DNA of 64,000 nucleotides from Macrophomina tecta (Eukaryota; Ascomycota; Dothideomycetes; Botryosphaeriales; Botryosphaeriaceae). Positions 22,101-34,575 of this stretch are shown here, piece after piece. The stretch is taken from positions 1,798,001-1,862,000 of the forward strand of contig JAKSGN010000033.1 of the NCBI GenBank assembly GCA_024180945.1, in the 5' to 3' direction. Position 1 is the first letter of the stretch. Each line of letters opens with the position of its first letter. The notes under the pieces are model-generated. The model made no database searches. It saw only the letters and a program-made list of their open reading frames with translations, and was not told the origin of the DNA. Position numbers and translations under genes: made by a program.

Positions 22101-24930
22101 CTATAAATATCTTTAAGATAATGTCTTATACTAAACACCAAATAACCGAACGAATACCGGCTATTAGATCTATAGACGGCTCCCTATACGAAGACTTTAA
22201 GGGAAAGTACTACGCACTAAAAGAAACTCTATTTTCTACGCCCCCTAAAGCGGCCCCGTTTAACTAGAACGCCTATACCCCTAGTAATAAATAGAAATAG
22301 CCCCCCCTAGATTAAATGGAGCTCCGAAATACCTACTTTAAGAAAATAAAAGCTACTACACCTAGACCGAATTAAATTACCTACGAGATAATTACCTACG
22401 CGTATAACGCCTACCTAGAGGCCTTTTATAAGGTATACGGCTTACTAATTTAGTACGGTTACTACCCCACGTGCTAGAAATAAGCCACCGGCGTAATTCT
22501 AAAGAAATCTAATAAACTAGACGAATACGCTCCTAAAATATACCGGGTTATAGCTCTTTTAAATTGCCTAGGTAAAATAACAGAACAGATTATAGCTAAA
22601 CGACTAAGCTATCTAGCTAAAACTACTAATCTCCTCTACCTAAGCTAAATAGGGAATAGATTATAAAAATTAGCTATCGACGCGTGCTTTCTTCTAGCGA
22701 CTAAAATAGAAGAAAACTAAGCCGTAAAGCTTAAAATATCTACGCTTTTCTTAGATATAAAAGGGGTATTCGACTACGTCGCCTAAGACTAACTTCTAGA
22801 AATAATAGCCTAGCTAGAATTACCCCTTAATCTACTAGCCTAGGTTAGATTCTTTATAAACTCCTAGACCCTACGCCTAAGCTTTAACGGAGAAGTAAAG
22901 GAATTTAGTAAAATTAAAACGGGTATACCGTAAGAAAACCCTACTTCGCCTATACTATTTCTAATATATATCCGAGAGCTATTCTAGTTAAACGTAGTTA
23001 ATTTTCGCTCTTATATCGATGATTTATTTCTTACGGTTAGCTCTACGAGCTAGAAAAAGAACGTTAAGATACTAGAACGCGAAGTTATAAAGCTCTATAG
23101 CTTAGGTAAAGAAAATACTATCTAATTCGACCTAGAAACGACTAAAATAATACACTTTTCTAAAGAAAAAGAGGCCCGGACTCTACCCCTTACGCTCCCT
23201 AATAGGGACGTAGTAAAACTAAAGAAACTAGTTTAATATCTAGAAGTATTTTTTAATCCTCTATTTACTTATAAGAGCTACGTCTTTATAAAAATAAGCT
23301 AAGCCCGCTTCGCCTTCTATAGGCTCTCCCGACTAGCTAATACCAAACGAGAACTAAGCTCCTACGCTATACGGTACCTTTATATAGCGTATATTACCTC
23401 TATTACCGACTACGGAAGCTAATTATACTAGAAAAACTAAGCCTTAGTTAAATACTAAACGAGAATATTATAAAACCTAGCCCTATATAAAATACTAGAA
23501 ACGTTTAGAACCGCACTAGTTACTTTTCTAGAAATAGAAGCCGCCCTCTTACCTACGCACCTTTACCTAGACGAAAACGTTCGAAAATACGCCCTTAGAG
23601 CCCTTCGCCTAGGACCTAAACACCCCGTTTAATAGCTTATATTTAAACCTAAAAATAACGCCCCTACGTAATTCTATTAGCTTCGAAATATAAGAAATAT
23701 ACTTAGTACTAGGCCTAATAACCTAGAGATAGTAAAACTCTTCTACTTCGCCCTATAGAACCTAGAAACACCCTACTCGGTTAAAATATTAAAGCTACCT
23801 AAAGAAGAAGAGGCCGAATGCTACGAGTAAGAACTACGCACCCTAGAGAATAATAATATACTTATCTATACCGACGCTAGCTCTAATCTACAAGGAAAAG
23901 GGATAGGCGTAGGTATAAGTATAAAAGAAAAATAAGCCGAAATAACTAACCGCGTTCTAGAAAAGATAGATAATATCGGCCCTAGTAACCTCGTATATAA
24001 CGGCGAACTCGAGGCTATTACCTAAGCCCTCGAACTAGCCGTATAAAACGATTACGCGTTCTAAAAGATTAGAGTCTATGCGGATAACTAGGCCGCTCTC
24101 TACCGGCTTAAAACCCCTTCGAAAAACCTAGGATAAGGCTACGTTATAAGGGCTATAAACGCTAGTAAAATCCTACTCGAAAGGGGTAATTTAGTAATTC
24201 TCTAATAGGTCCTAGGATACCCTAAAAATCCACGGAAACGAACGAGCCGATTATCTAGCTAAAGAGATAACTAAAACCACCCCTAATATAAGCGAAACTA
24301 GCCTAGTATTTTACGGAATACTTAATAGAATACCGCTTATATAGGAATAGCATTTAGAAGCTACGAAAAGCTAAGAAAAAAGCTCTAAAACCGGTTATCT
24401 ACGCTAATACTATTAGAAAATAAGAAAAAAGATCTACGTCCTTTCTAAAAAGAGAAATACGATTAGCGCCTTATACTAGCTAAAGATAAGATATAGATAC
24501 TTTAGATCCTATCTTTATAGGTTTAACTAAAGCGAAATAAATAGATATCTCTACTTAAATAATACTAAATAAACCCCTAAGCACCTTTTTCTTAAATACC
24601 CCTACTACGATATAGAACGACAGGAACTTAGAAAAAAACTAGAAACTAAAAACCCTAGCTTAAACCTACTTCTAAACACCGAATTTAGCCTAGAACCTAC
24701 CCTAGACTACCTCGAATAAACACGGATTTCTACGCGTAAATAGATCCTAGGACTCTCTTCGGCGGAAGAATAAATATATAGATACGCGCCGCTTCTTATT
24801 CTTTACTATTTTACTACTTTACTATCTTTCTATTCTACTACCTTTATTTCCTTTGTTTTACTACGCCCCTTGGCCTACGCCACGCTATTTTACTAAAATA
24901 CTTATATACCTAAATACCGACCCTATATAG
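19131..24930 (+). mobile_element. LINE copy 2: near full-length RIP-degraded Tad1-like element, split by copy 3
   Basis: It holds a GC-richer 5' region (19131-19660), an ORF1 relic, a Cys-rich nucleocapsid-like zone (about 20760-20880), an apurinic-type endonuclease (about 20945-21620, with ASDFNQYHPWWD-like residues), reverse transcriptase (about 22300-23350) and RNase H (about 23860-24250). Many stops stand in place of Gln, Arg or Trp codons. The RT box still reads YIDD (about 23012-23023). The ORF1 start codon, judged from copy 3, has become ATA (19667-19669). The last part of the element (ATTGCCCTAGGCC... and its AAT tail) lies at 32684-32766, displaced by the insertion of copy 3. Confidence 0.9.
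24916..24930 (+). repeat. 15-bp target-site duplication, left copy
   Basis: ACCGACCCTATATAG occurs here at the end of LINE copy 2 and again at 32669-32683, directly bracketing LINE copy 3. The identical pair marks the insertion of copy 3 into copy 2. Confidence 0.9.
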
Positions 24931-24954
24931 TTATTATTATTATTATTATTATTG
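24931..24954 (-). repeat. (AAT)n tail of LINE copy 3
   Basis: ATT units on the plus strand, followed by the complement of the LINE 3' terminus (GTTTAACGTCCGTG). This marks the 3' end of the minus-strand copy. Confidence 0.88.
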
Positions 24955-27900
24955 TTTAACGTCCGTGTAGAGTTAGTAACTATTATAGACGGCCTAGGGT
25001 AATCTATATAGAATTAGTATTTAGGTATATAAGTATTTTAGTAAAATAGCGTGGCGTAGGCTAAGGGGCGTAGTAAAATAAGGGGAATAAAGGTAGTAGA
25101 ATAGAAAGGTAGTAAACTAGTAAAATAGTAAAGAATAAGAAGTAGCGCGTATCTACATATTTAGTCTTCCGCCGAAGAAAGTTCTAGGATCTATTTACGC
25201 GTGGAAATCTGTATTTGTTCGAGGTAGTCTAGGGTAGGTTCTAGGCTAAATTCGGTGTTTAGAAGTAGGTTTAAGCTAGGGTTTTTAGTTTCTAGTTTTT
25301 CCCTAAGCTCCTGTCGTTCTATGTCGTAGTAGGGGTATTTAAGAAAAAGATGTTTAGGAGTTTATTTAGTATTATTTAAGTAGGGACATCTATCCGTTTC
25401 GCTCCGGTTAAACCTATAAAGGTAGGATCTAAAGTATCCGTATTCTATCTTTAGCTAGTATAAGGCGCTAATCGTATTTCTCTTTTTAGAAAGGGCGTAG
25501 ATCTTTTTTTCTTATTTTCTAACGGTATTAGCGTAGATAACCGGTTTTAGAGCTTTTCTCTTAACTTTTCGTAGCTTCTAAATGCCATTCCTGTATAAGC
25601 GGTATTTTATTAAGTATTTCGTAGAATGCTAGGCTAGTTTTGCTTATATTAGGGGTGGTTTTAGTTGCCTCTTTAGCTAGATAATCGGCTCGTTCGTTTC
25701 CGTGGATTTTTAGGTGTCCTAGAACCTATTAGAGAATTACTAAATTACCCCTTTCGAGTAGGATTTTACTAGCGTTTATAGCCCTTATAACGTAGCCTTA
25801 TCCTAGGTTTTTCGAAGGGGTTTTAAGCCGGTAGAGAGCGGCCTAGTTATCCGCATAGACTCTAATCTTTTAGAACGCGTAATCGTTTTATACGGCTAGT
25901 TCGAGGGCTTAGGTAATAGCCTCGAGTTCGCCGTTATATACGAGGTTACTAGGGCCGATATTATCTATCTTTTCTAGAACGCGGTTAGTTATTTCGGCTT
26001 ATTTTTCTTTTATACTTATACCTACGCCTATCCCTTTTCCTTGTAGATTAGAGCTAGCGTCGGTATAGATAAGTATATTATTATTCTCTAGGGTGCGTAG
26101 TTCTTACTCGTAGTGTTCGGTCTCTTCTTCTTTAGGTAGCTTTAATATTTTAACTGAGTAGGGTGTTCCTAGGTTCTATAGGGCGAAGTAGAAGGGTTTT
26201 ACCGTTTCTAGGTTATTAGGTCTAGTACTAAGTATATTTCTTATATTTCGAAGCTAGTAGGATTGCGTAGGAGCGTCGTTTTCGGGTTTAAATATAAGCT
26301 ATTAAACGGGGTGTTTAGGTCCTAGGCGGAGTGCTCTAAGGGCGTATTTTCGAACGTTTTCGTCTAGGCGGAGGTACGTAGGTAGAAGGGCGGCTTCTAT
26401 TTCTAAGGGGATAACTAGTACGGTTCTAAACGTTCCTAGTATTTTACGTAGGGCTAGGTTTTGTAATATTCTCGTTTAGCGTTTAACCGAGGCTTGGTTT
26501 TTCTAGTATAATTGGCTCCCGTAGTCGGCGATAGAGGTAACGCACGCTATATAAAGTTGCCGTATAGCGTGGGGGCTAAGTCCTCGTTCGGTATTAGCTA
26601 GTCGGGAGAGCCTATAAAAGGCGAAACGGGCTTAGCTTATTCTTATAGAGACGTAGCTCTTATAAGTAGGGGATCGAAAAATACTTCTAGATATCGAACT
26701 AGTTTCTTTAGTTTTACTACGTTCCCGTTAGGAAGCGTAAGGGGTAGAGTCCGGGCCTCTTTTTCTTTAGAAAAGTATATAATTTCGGTCTTTTCTAGGT
26801 CGAATTGAATAGCGTTTTCTTTGCCTAAGCTATAGAGCTTTATAACTTCGCGTTCTAGTATCTTAACGTTCTTTTTCTAGCTCGTAGAGCTAACCGTAAG
26901 AGATAGATCGTCGATATAAGAGTAGAAATTAACTATATTTAACTAAAATAGCTCTCAGATATATATTAGAAATAGTATAGGCGAAGTAGGGCTTTCTTAC
27001 GGTATACCCGTTTCTATTTTACTAAATTCCTCTACTTCTTCGTTAAAGCTTAGGCGTAGGGTCTAGGAGTTTATAAAGGATCTAACCTAGGCTAGTAGAT
27101 TAAGGGGTAATTCTAGCCGGGCTATTATTTCTAGGAGTTAGTCTTAGGCGACGTAGTCGAATGCCCCCTTTACGTCTAGAAAAAGCGTAGACGTTTTAAG
27201 CTTTACGGCTCGGTTTTCTTCTATTTCAGTAGCTAGAAGAAAGCACGCGTTAATAGCTAATTTTTATAATCTCCCCCCTATTTAGCTTAGGTGGAGGAGA
27301 TTAGTAGTTTTAGCTACATAGCTTAGTCATTTAGCTATAATCCGTTTTATTATTTTACCTAAGCAATTTAAAAGAGCTATAACCCGATAGGCTTTAGAAG
27401 CGTACTCGTCCAGTTTATTAGGTTTCTTTAGAATTACGCCGGTAGCTTATTTCTAGCACGTAGGATAGTAACCGTACTAAATTAGTAAGCTATATACCTT
27501 ATAAAAGGCCTCCGGGTGGGCGTTATACGCGTGGGTAATTATCTCGTGCGTAATCTAGTCCGGCCTAGGTGTAGTAGCTTTTATTTTCTTAGAGTAGGCG
27601 TTCTAGAGCTCCGTTTAGTCTAGGAGGGGCTATTTCTACCTATTACTAGGGGTATAGGCGTTCTAGCTAAACGGGGCTACTTTAGAAGGCGTAGGGAATA
27701 GAGTTTTTTTTAGTGCGTAGTACTTTTCTTTAAAATCTTCGTATAGGGAGCCGTCTTTAGATCTAATAGCCGGTATTCGTTCGGTTATCCGGTATTTAGT
27801 ATAAGATATTATCTTAAAGATATTTATAGGGGTTTCGTTAGCTAGAAACTCGTTCTAGTGCGTCTATTTAGCTTATTTTATAGCCTAAAAGTAGGTATTT

Positions 27901-28071
27901 CGGGCGATTAGGTAGTCTTTTCTTTTATTAGGCTCTAGAAGCTCTTTTAGAAGCTATATTTTAGCTTTTAGGTCTTTTCGGAGTTTTAGTAATTTATCGT
28001 TCTACTACGGTTTTACGTTTATCTTTGAAATTACTTTTAGGATAGCTTTATCTATAGCGTTACTAATAACG

Positions 28072-29898
28072 TATTTTACTACTTACCTAGCTATACTAGT
28101 TATCCGGCCACCCCACTAACACTAAAACGCGCCCTCGTAAAAATCAGCAATAACATTAATATAGAACTAAGAATTATACTAAAAAGAGGGCAGACTACTT
28201 CTTACTAAGTAGGCTATTTAAAATAATCGAATTTTAAGCATTCGCAAGGCTATAACATCGTACGATATACCTCGAACTACTCTCTAAGATTATCTTAATA
28301 AAATAGCCCCACGAAGCGTGTTTAATTTGTAAAAATAAAAGCTATAGCCGTCCGAAGAGAAGACTTTAGTTAAGTAGATTCTAAGCCTTAATCGGCGAGG
28401 ATTCCCTTTCTAGGTTATTAATATACGAAGGATAGTAGACTATTTACTCGTAGCGCGCGGCTATAATCCTCTACCTTAACTAGTCGGTAAGAACTAGATA
28501 TCTCGGTTTATTAATAACTAGCCCGAGCTTAAAATAAAATAGAATCGAAAGTTCTATTTATAACACGCTAAATACGAGGATCTAGATACGATTAACGCGT
28601 GGTTTACGTATATTTAAGAGACGCGTTAGTCGTATAATATTCTCGACGACGACTTCTATAATTTTAACGAGATAGGATTTATAATAGGTATAATTACGAT
28701 ATCTAAGGTCGTTATAAGCTCTAATATAACCGGTCGAGTAACTACTATGCAACTAGGGAACCGTAAGTAGATAACGGTAATCGAGGATATTAACGCGTCT
28801 AGCTAGGCGATTCCGCCATTTATTATCCTAGTAGGAAAGGTATACTAGTTAAACTAGTATTAAGAACTACCGGCTGACTAGGTAATTACTATAAGTAGTA
28901 ATAGCTAGACGATAGACCAGCTCGGATTTAAATATATTAAGCACTTTAATACGTATATAAAGTCTTATACGAAGGGAGCCTACCGTCTTCTTATTCTCGA
29001 TAGCTATAGTAGCCACGCAACGCCCGAATTTAACTAATACTATATAGTAAATAATATCGTTACGCTCTATATATCTACGTATATATTATATCTTCTCTAG
29101 CCGCTTAATATAAGCTACTTCTCCCCCCTTAAGCGCTCGTACGGTTAGGAGGTTTAGGAAAGCGTCCGCTAAGAAATCTACTATATTAATAAAGACGACT
29201 TTCTCGTAATATACTCGAAGGTACGCCTATTAGTCTTTACGGGCCAAAATATTAGAAGTAGATTTTAAGCCATGGGGCTTATACTATATAACCTATAACG
29301 CGTCTTATCGTCGCTTATCGTTACTAAAATACCCTCTTTACTAGCTACGGCGAACGGATAAGCACCTTAATAGACGTTAGAAATACCTTATACTTTAGCT
29401 TAGCTAGAGAAGTAGGCTCGGCTTATACGGGATCTTATCTAGCGCTAATCTTAGAGCCCGACGAGCTAAGTATTTAGTTAACTTATAAAGGGATATTAGA
29501 TGGCGATAAATTTAGCTATAATACTTATAAAGAAGAATTTGGAGCTTCGTATAGCTAATTAACGGCGAAAATAAAAGTAGTAATACCGCTAAAGATATAT
29601 TGCATAGGGAGGTGCTCTATAGGCTTAGTAGGGGTAGTTCTTAGTTTACGGGATAGAAAATAGGGAGAAAGAGACTAATTAATAAAAGGCGACGGCTATA
29701 CGACAACGTACGCCGCCGACGTATAGCAATTACTATTTATAAGGTTACACAATCCGCCGATGTCCTAGTAATTAAGGAGTAGTTAGATAGAAATTTCAAT
29801 TAAATTTAAGGCGTTATAGTGGAATAATTATACAAAGAAGCATTTTGGTATTAGTAGGGTAGTCGGATAACTAGTATAACTGGGTAAGTAGTAAAATA
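28072..29898 (+). mobile_element. RIP-degraded Fot1/pogo-like transposon nested inside LINE copy 3
   Basis: LINE copy 3 sequence breaks at ATAACG|TA and resumes after TA|CGTTAGCG at 29898. The 1.8 kb between has imperfect terminal inverted repeats of about 40 bp (28074 onward TTTTACTACTTACC; 29896 backward the same) and TA on both sides. The plus strand encodes relics of a Fot1 transposase, annotated separately. It differs from the intact element at 14170 in terminal repeats and sequence, so it is a different family. Confidence 0.85.
28200..29620 (+). pseudogene. Fot1-like transposase pseudogene, catalytic Asp residues mutated
   Basis: Translated pieces resemble DDE transposase blocks: YNFNEIGF at about 28657-28680 (family YNFDETGF), LLILDSYSSHATPEF at about 28990-29034 (family LLILDGHxSH) and PLNISYFSPLKRSYG at about 29101-29145 (family PLD). 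Two of the three catalytic Asp are now Asn, each a G-to-A change expected from RIP on the opposite strand. Many in-frame stops are present. It cannot make an active enzyme. Confidence 0.82.
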
Positions 29899-31864
29899 CG
29901 TTAGCGGTAGTAAGGGATTAGCTAAGATCTTCTAGTAGTAGTATTTTACTATTAGGCTCCCTTAGTACCTCTCGCGTAATCGAATTATCGAGTTCCTAAA
30001 GTCCTATTTCTAGGCATTTTAGGAATTCGTTAATTTCGATTTAAAATAGGGCTTTAAATTAGTTCTAGTTCGCTTTTTTAGTAATATACCGTTCTTGGGG
30101 TTTCGGTGGATTCGGCTCGTTTAGCCGGATACTAAAGAGGATAGGGAAGTAGTCAAATTCTATACTAGATAAGATTTACTAGTCCTCTATAGTATTTATT
30201 AGGCTAGGTGTAGCGAGGGTTAGATCTATAATAATAGGCCTATTTAGGTTCGGGTAGTAGAACGTGCCCTCTCCTATATTATTTACTAGGCTTAGGTTAT
30301 TGTTTTCTATCCATTCGACTAGCCTAGGCGCTCCGGATGACGTAGGGAATTCGGGGTCCCACTACGGGTGGTGTTGGTTAAAATCGCTAGCTATAATCGT
30401 AGGGGTAGTTATAGGATTATACTAATATACCCTCTCGAGCGTATATAGCTGGGATTCGTGGTTTTAGGCCTTTTGGTTATATAAGTTAAGGATTTAAAAT
30501 TAGGTTCATCCTTGTCTTATATTTAGTACTATTAGGTCGGGCGAGGGATAGGCTATTTTAGCGTAGTTTATTTCGAAGCCACGTAGGTGCCTTACGATAT
30601 AAACGAGCGTTCGTGGCCGTTCTAAGGAAGAGTAAACCGGTAGAATTACCGTAAACGAGGGGTAGTTAACCGAGCGTACTTCTTAGGGGTTATTTATAAG
30701 CTATGGTTCTTGTATAAGAATTAGGCCTATTTCGAGTTCTATAGCGAGCTATAGTAGGCTTTCGGTAGCCTAGGCGTTTCGATTTAGGTTGGCTTGTAAA
30801 ACTCTTAATTTACCTATTTAGAGGTAGGGTGTTTAGTCGGTTTTCGGGTAGTGTAGGCACCGAGTGCCTTTCTTAGCCGTATAGGCCGTGTAGGTATATT
30901 AGTGCTGCGGCGTAGGGTAGGCTTTTAGGTAAATACTATACCGTAGTATAGATTTATATACGTCCGTTTAGTGCCTAACGCTTAGGTAGTTTAAGCACTT
31001 TTCGTTCCTAGTACTTAGGCGGAGTTTTTCGGCCTTATAGCTAACGCCGTAGATATAAAGCCGCTTATTAATAGCTCGTTTTTGTTTCTTAAGCGTTTTA
31101 AAAGCGGCTATAACGGAGCTAGCGTTTCGGTTTTCTCTTCGGTTCTTAGGGGTAATCTAGTAGGGGTTCCCTACTATAGTAAGGTTTAGATTAAAGGTCG
31201 TAATCTCGTCCTTAATAAGGCTTGAGATATCGAGGTCTAGCGTCTCCCGTGTAGGAACGCCGTAGATAACTACCTTATACTAGGTCTCGTTTACGCGTAG
31301 GGTAGCTTGTGGGATAACTCGTTCGATAACCGCCTTATTCTCGAGAAAAAAGGCCGCGTTATAGTCCTCGGTTCCCGTAATAACAATGTTACTATTAAGG
31401 GAGAGTCGAATGCCTTAGACTACGGGCTTCGTTTTAAACCCTACGTTTTTAAATGCGCGGTTTAGGCGGTTGCGGAGGTTAAGGGGCTAGATTACGTCCT
31501 TAGGGCCGGAGTAGGGGACCGTAATTTACCTATCTTTTACCGGGGTTATTACGGGCTTAGGAGCTGTTTTCTTCTTTTTAGGAAGGATAAACCCATCGTT
31601 TTCGGGGGTAGTAGCGGCGATTTTAGCGTAAGATAGCGTTTGGCTTGTATTTAGAGCGTTTTAGGGGACCGTTGGTTGACTCGGGATATTAGTAATATTC
31701 CGTTAGGGTGGAATTACTATATTCTTTGCCTTGTTTCCGAGCGAACGGGTAACGTTTTCGAGAGAGCGGATCTGGGTAGCGAGAATCGTCTTAGAAAAGT
31801 CGATTTTTTCTTTATCGGTATATTCCTGAAATACCCTAATAAGGTCTAGGATATTACGGTTTTA

Positions 31865-32092
31865 TTAGCGGTCTTCTTCGAGGTTTGCGGCTTTAAGAAG
31901 GTAGTCTAGTGCTACGTCTAGATATTCCTTAGGGGTCGTAGGGGTATTCGAATTAAACCAAAGTCGTTTTTCACCGTAGGAGCTTCTAAAAGCGAACCTA
32001 GATTCGCTAATAGATACCGTGCGCTGCGTTGTAGGAGTTTCCGGGCCTCGTTTACGGGTGGTAGGAATAATAAATGGGTTTTCGTCTTCCAT
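31865..32092 (-). pseudogene. Remnant of LINE copy 3 ORF1
   Basis: An open 75-codon stretch (MEDENPFIIPTTRKRG...) that corresponds to the N-terminus of the LINE ORF1 (nucleic-acid-binding, Gag-like) protein. The same region of copy 2 (from 19667) is readable in the same frame but has lost its ATG and has stops. Downstream frames in copy 3 carry stops, so only this N-terminal piece remains. Confidence 0.7.
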
Positions 32093-32668
32093 TTCGATTT
32101 CCGTAGAGATTCCAGTGCCAGGGGTGTTGATGACGATAGGGGTAGGCGGGTTAGGGGGTCGAGGGGTAGCTAGGAGCTCGTCCGGGGAGCCAGGGGGGTC
32201 CGGGGGGGGGAGGGGAGGCGGTATATTTATATTCGAGGTTGTTAGAATAAGGTTTCGCTTATTTCGGGCCTATTTTGGCCTTATTTAGGCGAAGTGGGGC
32301 TTCTGAGAATTTTTCAAAGCTCGGACCAGGTGGAAAGGGGAGGGTAAAGCGCTTTCGTCTTAGATTTAGGTGCGTAAACGCGCTCTAAATCTAGTGCAAA
32401 TTAGCACGGGGGTGCGCGTAGGTGTTTTTTAGCCGTGGCTTGAATTTGGCTCGTTTTAGAGTCGTTTTGGGGTCTTAGTAGGGGTGCGGAGGTCGGGAGA
32501 GGCGGTTCGGCCTAACGAGGCCTCTTTTCCACGCAATAACGCAGCAGCGCGTATAGCTACGAAGCTAAGATTCGGGAATCTAGCTAAGGAAATCGAGGGC
32601 TTTCGATAGATACCGGTCTTAGCGCTTTTTCTCGAGGTCGAATTCGGAGGTGTTGGTTGTTGTGACCG

Positions 32669-32683
32669 ACCGACCCTATATAG
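32669..32683 (+). repeat. 15-bp target-site duplication, right copy
   Basis: Second copy of ACCGACCCTATATAG, where LINE copy 2 resumes after copy 3. Confidence 0.9.
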
Positions 32684-32730
32684 ATTGCCCTAGGCCGTCT
32701 ATAATAGTTACTAACTCTACACGAACGTTA

Positions 32731-32766
<36 letters not shown>
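32684..32766 (+). mobile_element. Displaced 3' end and (AAT)n tail of LINE copy 2
   Basis: ATTGCCCTAGGCCGTC through CTACACGAACGTTAA matches the 3' termini of copies 1 and 4, then runs into AAT repeats (about 32729-32766). Together with 19131-24930 it completes copy 2. Confidence 0.88.
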
Positions 32767-32767
<1 letters not shown>

Positions 32768-34190
32768 TAAAGCGTCTAGGCTACTAAAAGCCTACTCTAG
32801 CTCGCTATAGAACTTAGAATAGGTCTAATCTTTATATAAGAACTATAGCTTATAATATCTAATAATCTCTAAGAGGTCCGCTCGATTAACTACTTCTTAT
32901 TTATAGTAATTCTACTAGTTTACTCTTCTTTAGAACAGCCTTAAACGCTTATTTATATCGCTAGGCACCTACGTAGCTTCGAAATAAACTACGCTAAAAT
33001 AGTCTATTTCTTACCCAACCTAATAATTCTAAATATAAGATAAGGACGTACCTAATTCTAAATTCTTAACTTATATAACTGAAAGGCCTAAAACTACGAA
33101 TTCTAGCTATATACGCTTAAGAGGATACTTTAGTATAATTCTATAACTACTCCTATAATTATAGCTAGCGATTTTAACTAATACTATTTATAGTAGAACC
33201 CCGAATTTTCTATATTATCTAAAGCGCCTAGGCTAGTTAAATAGATAGAAAATAATAATCTAAGCCTAGTAAATAATATAAGAGAGGGTATATCCTACTA
33301 CCTAAATTTAAATAGGTTTATTGTTATAGATCTAATCCTCGCTACGCCTAGTTTAATAAATACTATAGAGGACTAGTAAATCTTATCTAGTATAGAATTC
33401 GACTATTTTTTATTCTCTTTAGTATTTGGCTAAACGAGCCGAATCTACTAAAACCCTAAAAACGGTATATTACTAAAAAAGCGAACTAGGACTAATTTAA
33501 AATTCTATTTTAATTTAAAATTAATGAGGCCTTAAATCGCCTAGAAATAGGCCTTTAAAAACTTAATAATTCGATTTCGCGAAAGATACTAAGAGAGCCT
33601 AATAGTAAAATACTACTACTAGAAGACCTTAGCTAATTTCTTACTATTACTATTAGTAACGCTATAGATAAAGCTATCCTAAAAGCTATTCTAAAGGTAT
33701 ATATAAAACTATAATAGAATAATAAATTACTAAAACTCCGAGAAGACCTAAAAGCTAAAATATAGCTTTTAAAAGAGCTTCTAGAGTCTAATAAAAGAAA
33801 AAACTATTTAATTATCTAAAATACCTACTTCTAGGCTATAAAATAAGCTAAATAAACGTACTAGAATAAGTTTCTAGCTAATAAAACTTCTATAAATATC
33901 TTTAAGACAATATCTCATACTAAATATTAAATAACTAAATATATACTAGCTATTAGATCTAAAGACAGCTTTCTATATAAAGACTTTAAGAAAAAGTACT
34001 ATATACTAAAAGAAACTTTATTTTATACATCTAAAGCGGTTCTATTTAACTAAAATATTTATATTTCTAGTAATAAATAGAAATAGTCGCTTCTATATTA
34101 AATAAAACTCTGAAATACCTACTCTAAAAAAATAAAAGCTACTATACTAGAACTAAACTAAATTATATATAAAATAATTACCTATGTATT

Positions 34191-34575
34191 ATGCTGTTAC
34201 TCTTTCTAGGGGAGGTCGGGTATATTATTAGATAGCGTAGGCTTTCGGAGAGCTATAGCAATAGGTAAAATAGAGTCGCACGTAATATTAAGATAAGAAT
34301 TAATTAATAAGTTAACTACGAAGATTCTATCTACTATAAATAAGTATAGCCTATATATATAGGGTATTTAGTTAGATTACGGTAGATTACTAGCTAGCTT
34401 ACTATAATCTAGTAAGTTAAGTAATCTATAATTAGTATACTAGGTAATAGATCTATCTTCTACCCTTTAAAGTATAATCTAGACTAAGGATTTCCCGTTC
34501 TAAGGAATTAAAATCTTTTTTAAGAAGTAGAGCTATTCTTTCTCCGTCCCCTCTAGCTAGTATCGTAATACTACG
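34191..34575. mobile_element. About 0.38-kb insertion of unknown type in LINE copy 4
   Basis: LINE sequence that is contiguous in copy 2 (near 22390-22410) is split here. The insert begins near TGTTACTCTTTCTAGGGG (34195) and ends near CCCCTCTAGCTAGTATCGTAATA (to 34570); the ends are imperfect inverted repeats with a TGTTAC/GTAATA boundary. The flanks appear to repeat about 14 bp of LINE sequence in diverged form. A solo LTR or a small non-autonomous element would fit. No coding sequence is visible. Confidence 0.55.

Larger units (their letters stand above)
24931..32668 (-). mobile_element. LINE copy 3: full-length RIP-degraded Tad1-like element inserted into copy 2, interrupted by a dead Fot1-like element
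   Basis: This minus-strand copy starts with its (AAT)n tail at 24931 (seen as ATT repeats) and ends with its 5' UTR at 32668. Removing the Fot1-like insertion leaves about 5.9 kb, close to the length of copy 2. ORF1 keeps an open N-terminal part (31865-32092). The RT box reads YIDD (about 26907-26918, complement). It lies head against copy 2 with no spacer, so the two form a giant inverted repeat. Stops are scattered through both ORFs, so the element is dead. Confidence 0.9.

Noticed and set aside
24931..32668. Assembly artefact as the cause of the LINE inverted repeat
   Set aside because: The exact 15-bp duplication and the independent damage and extra insertion in copy 3 argue for a real insertion, though long reads would settle it.
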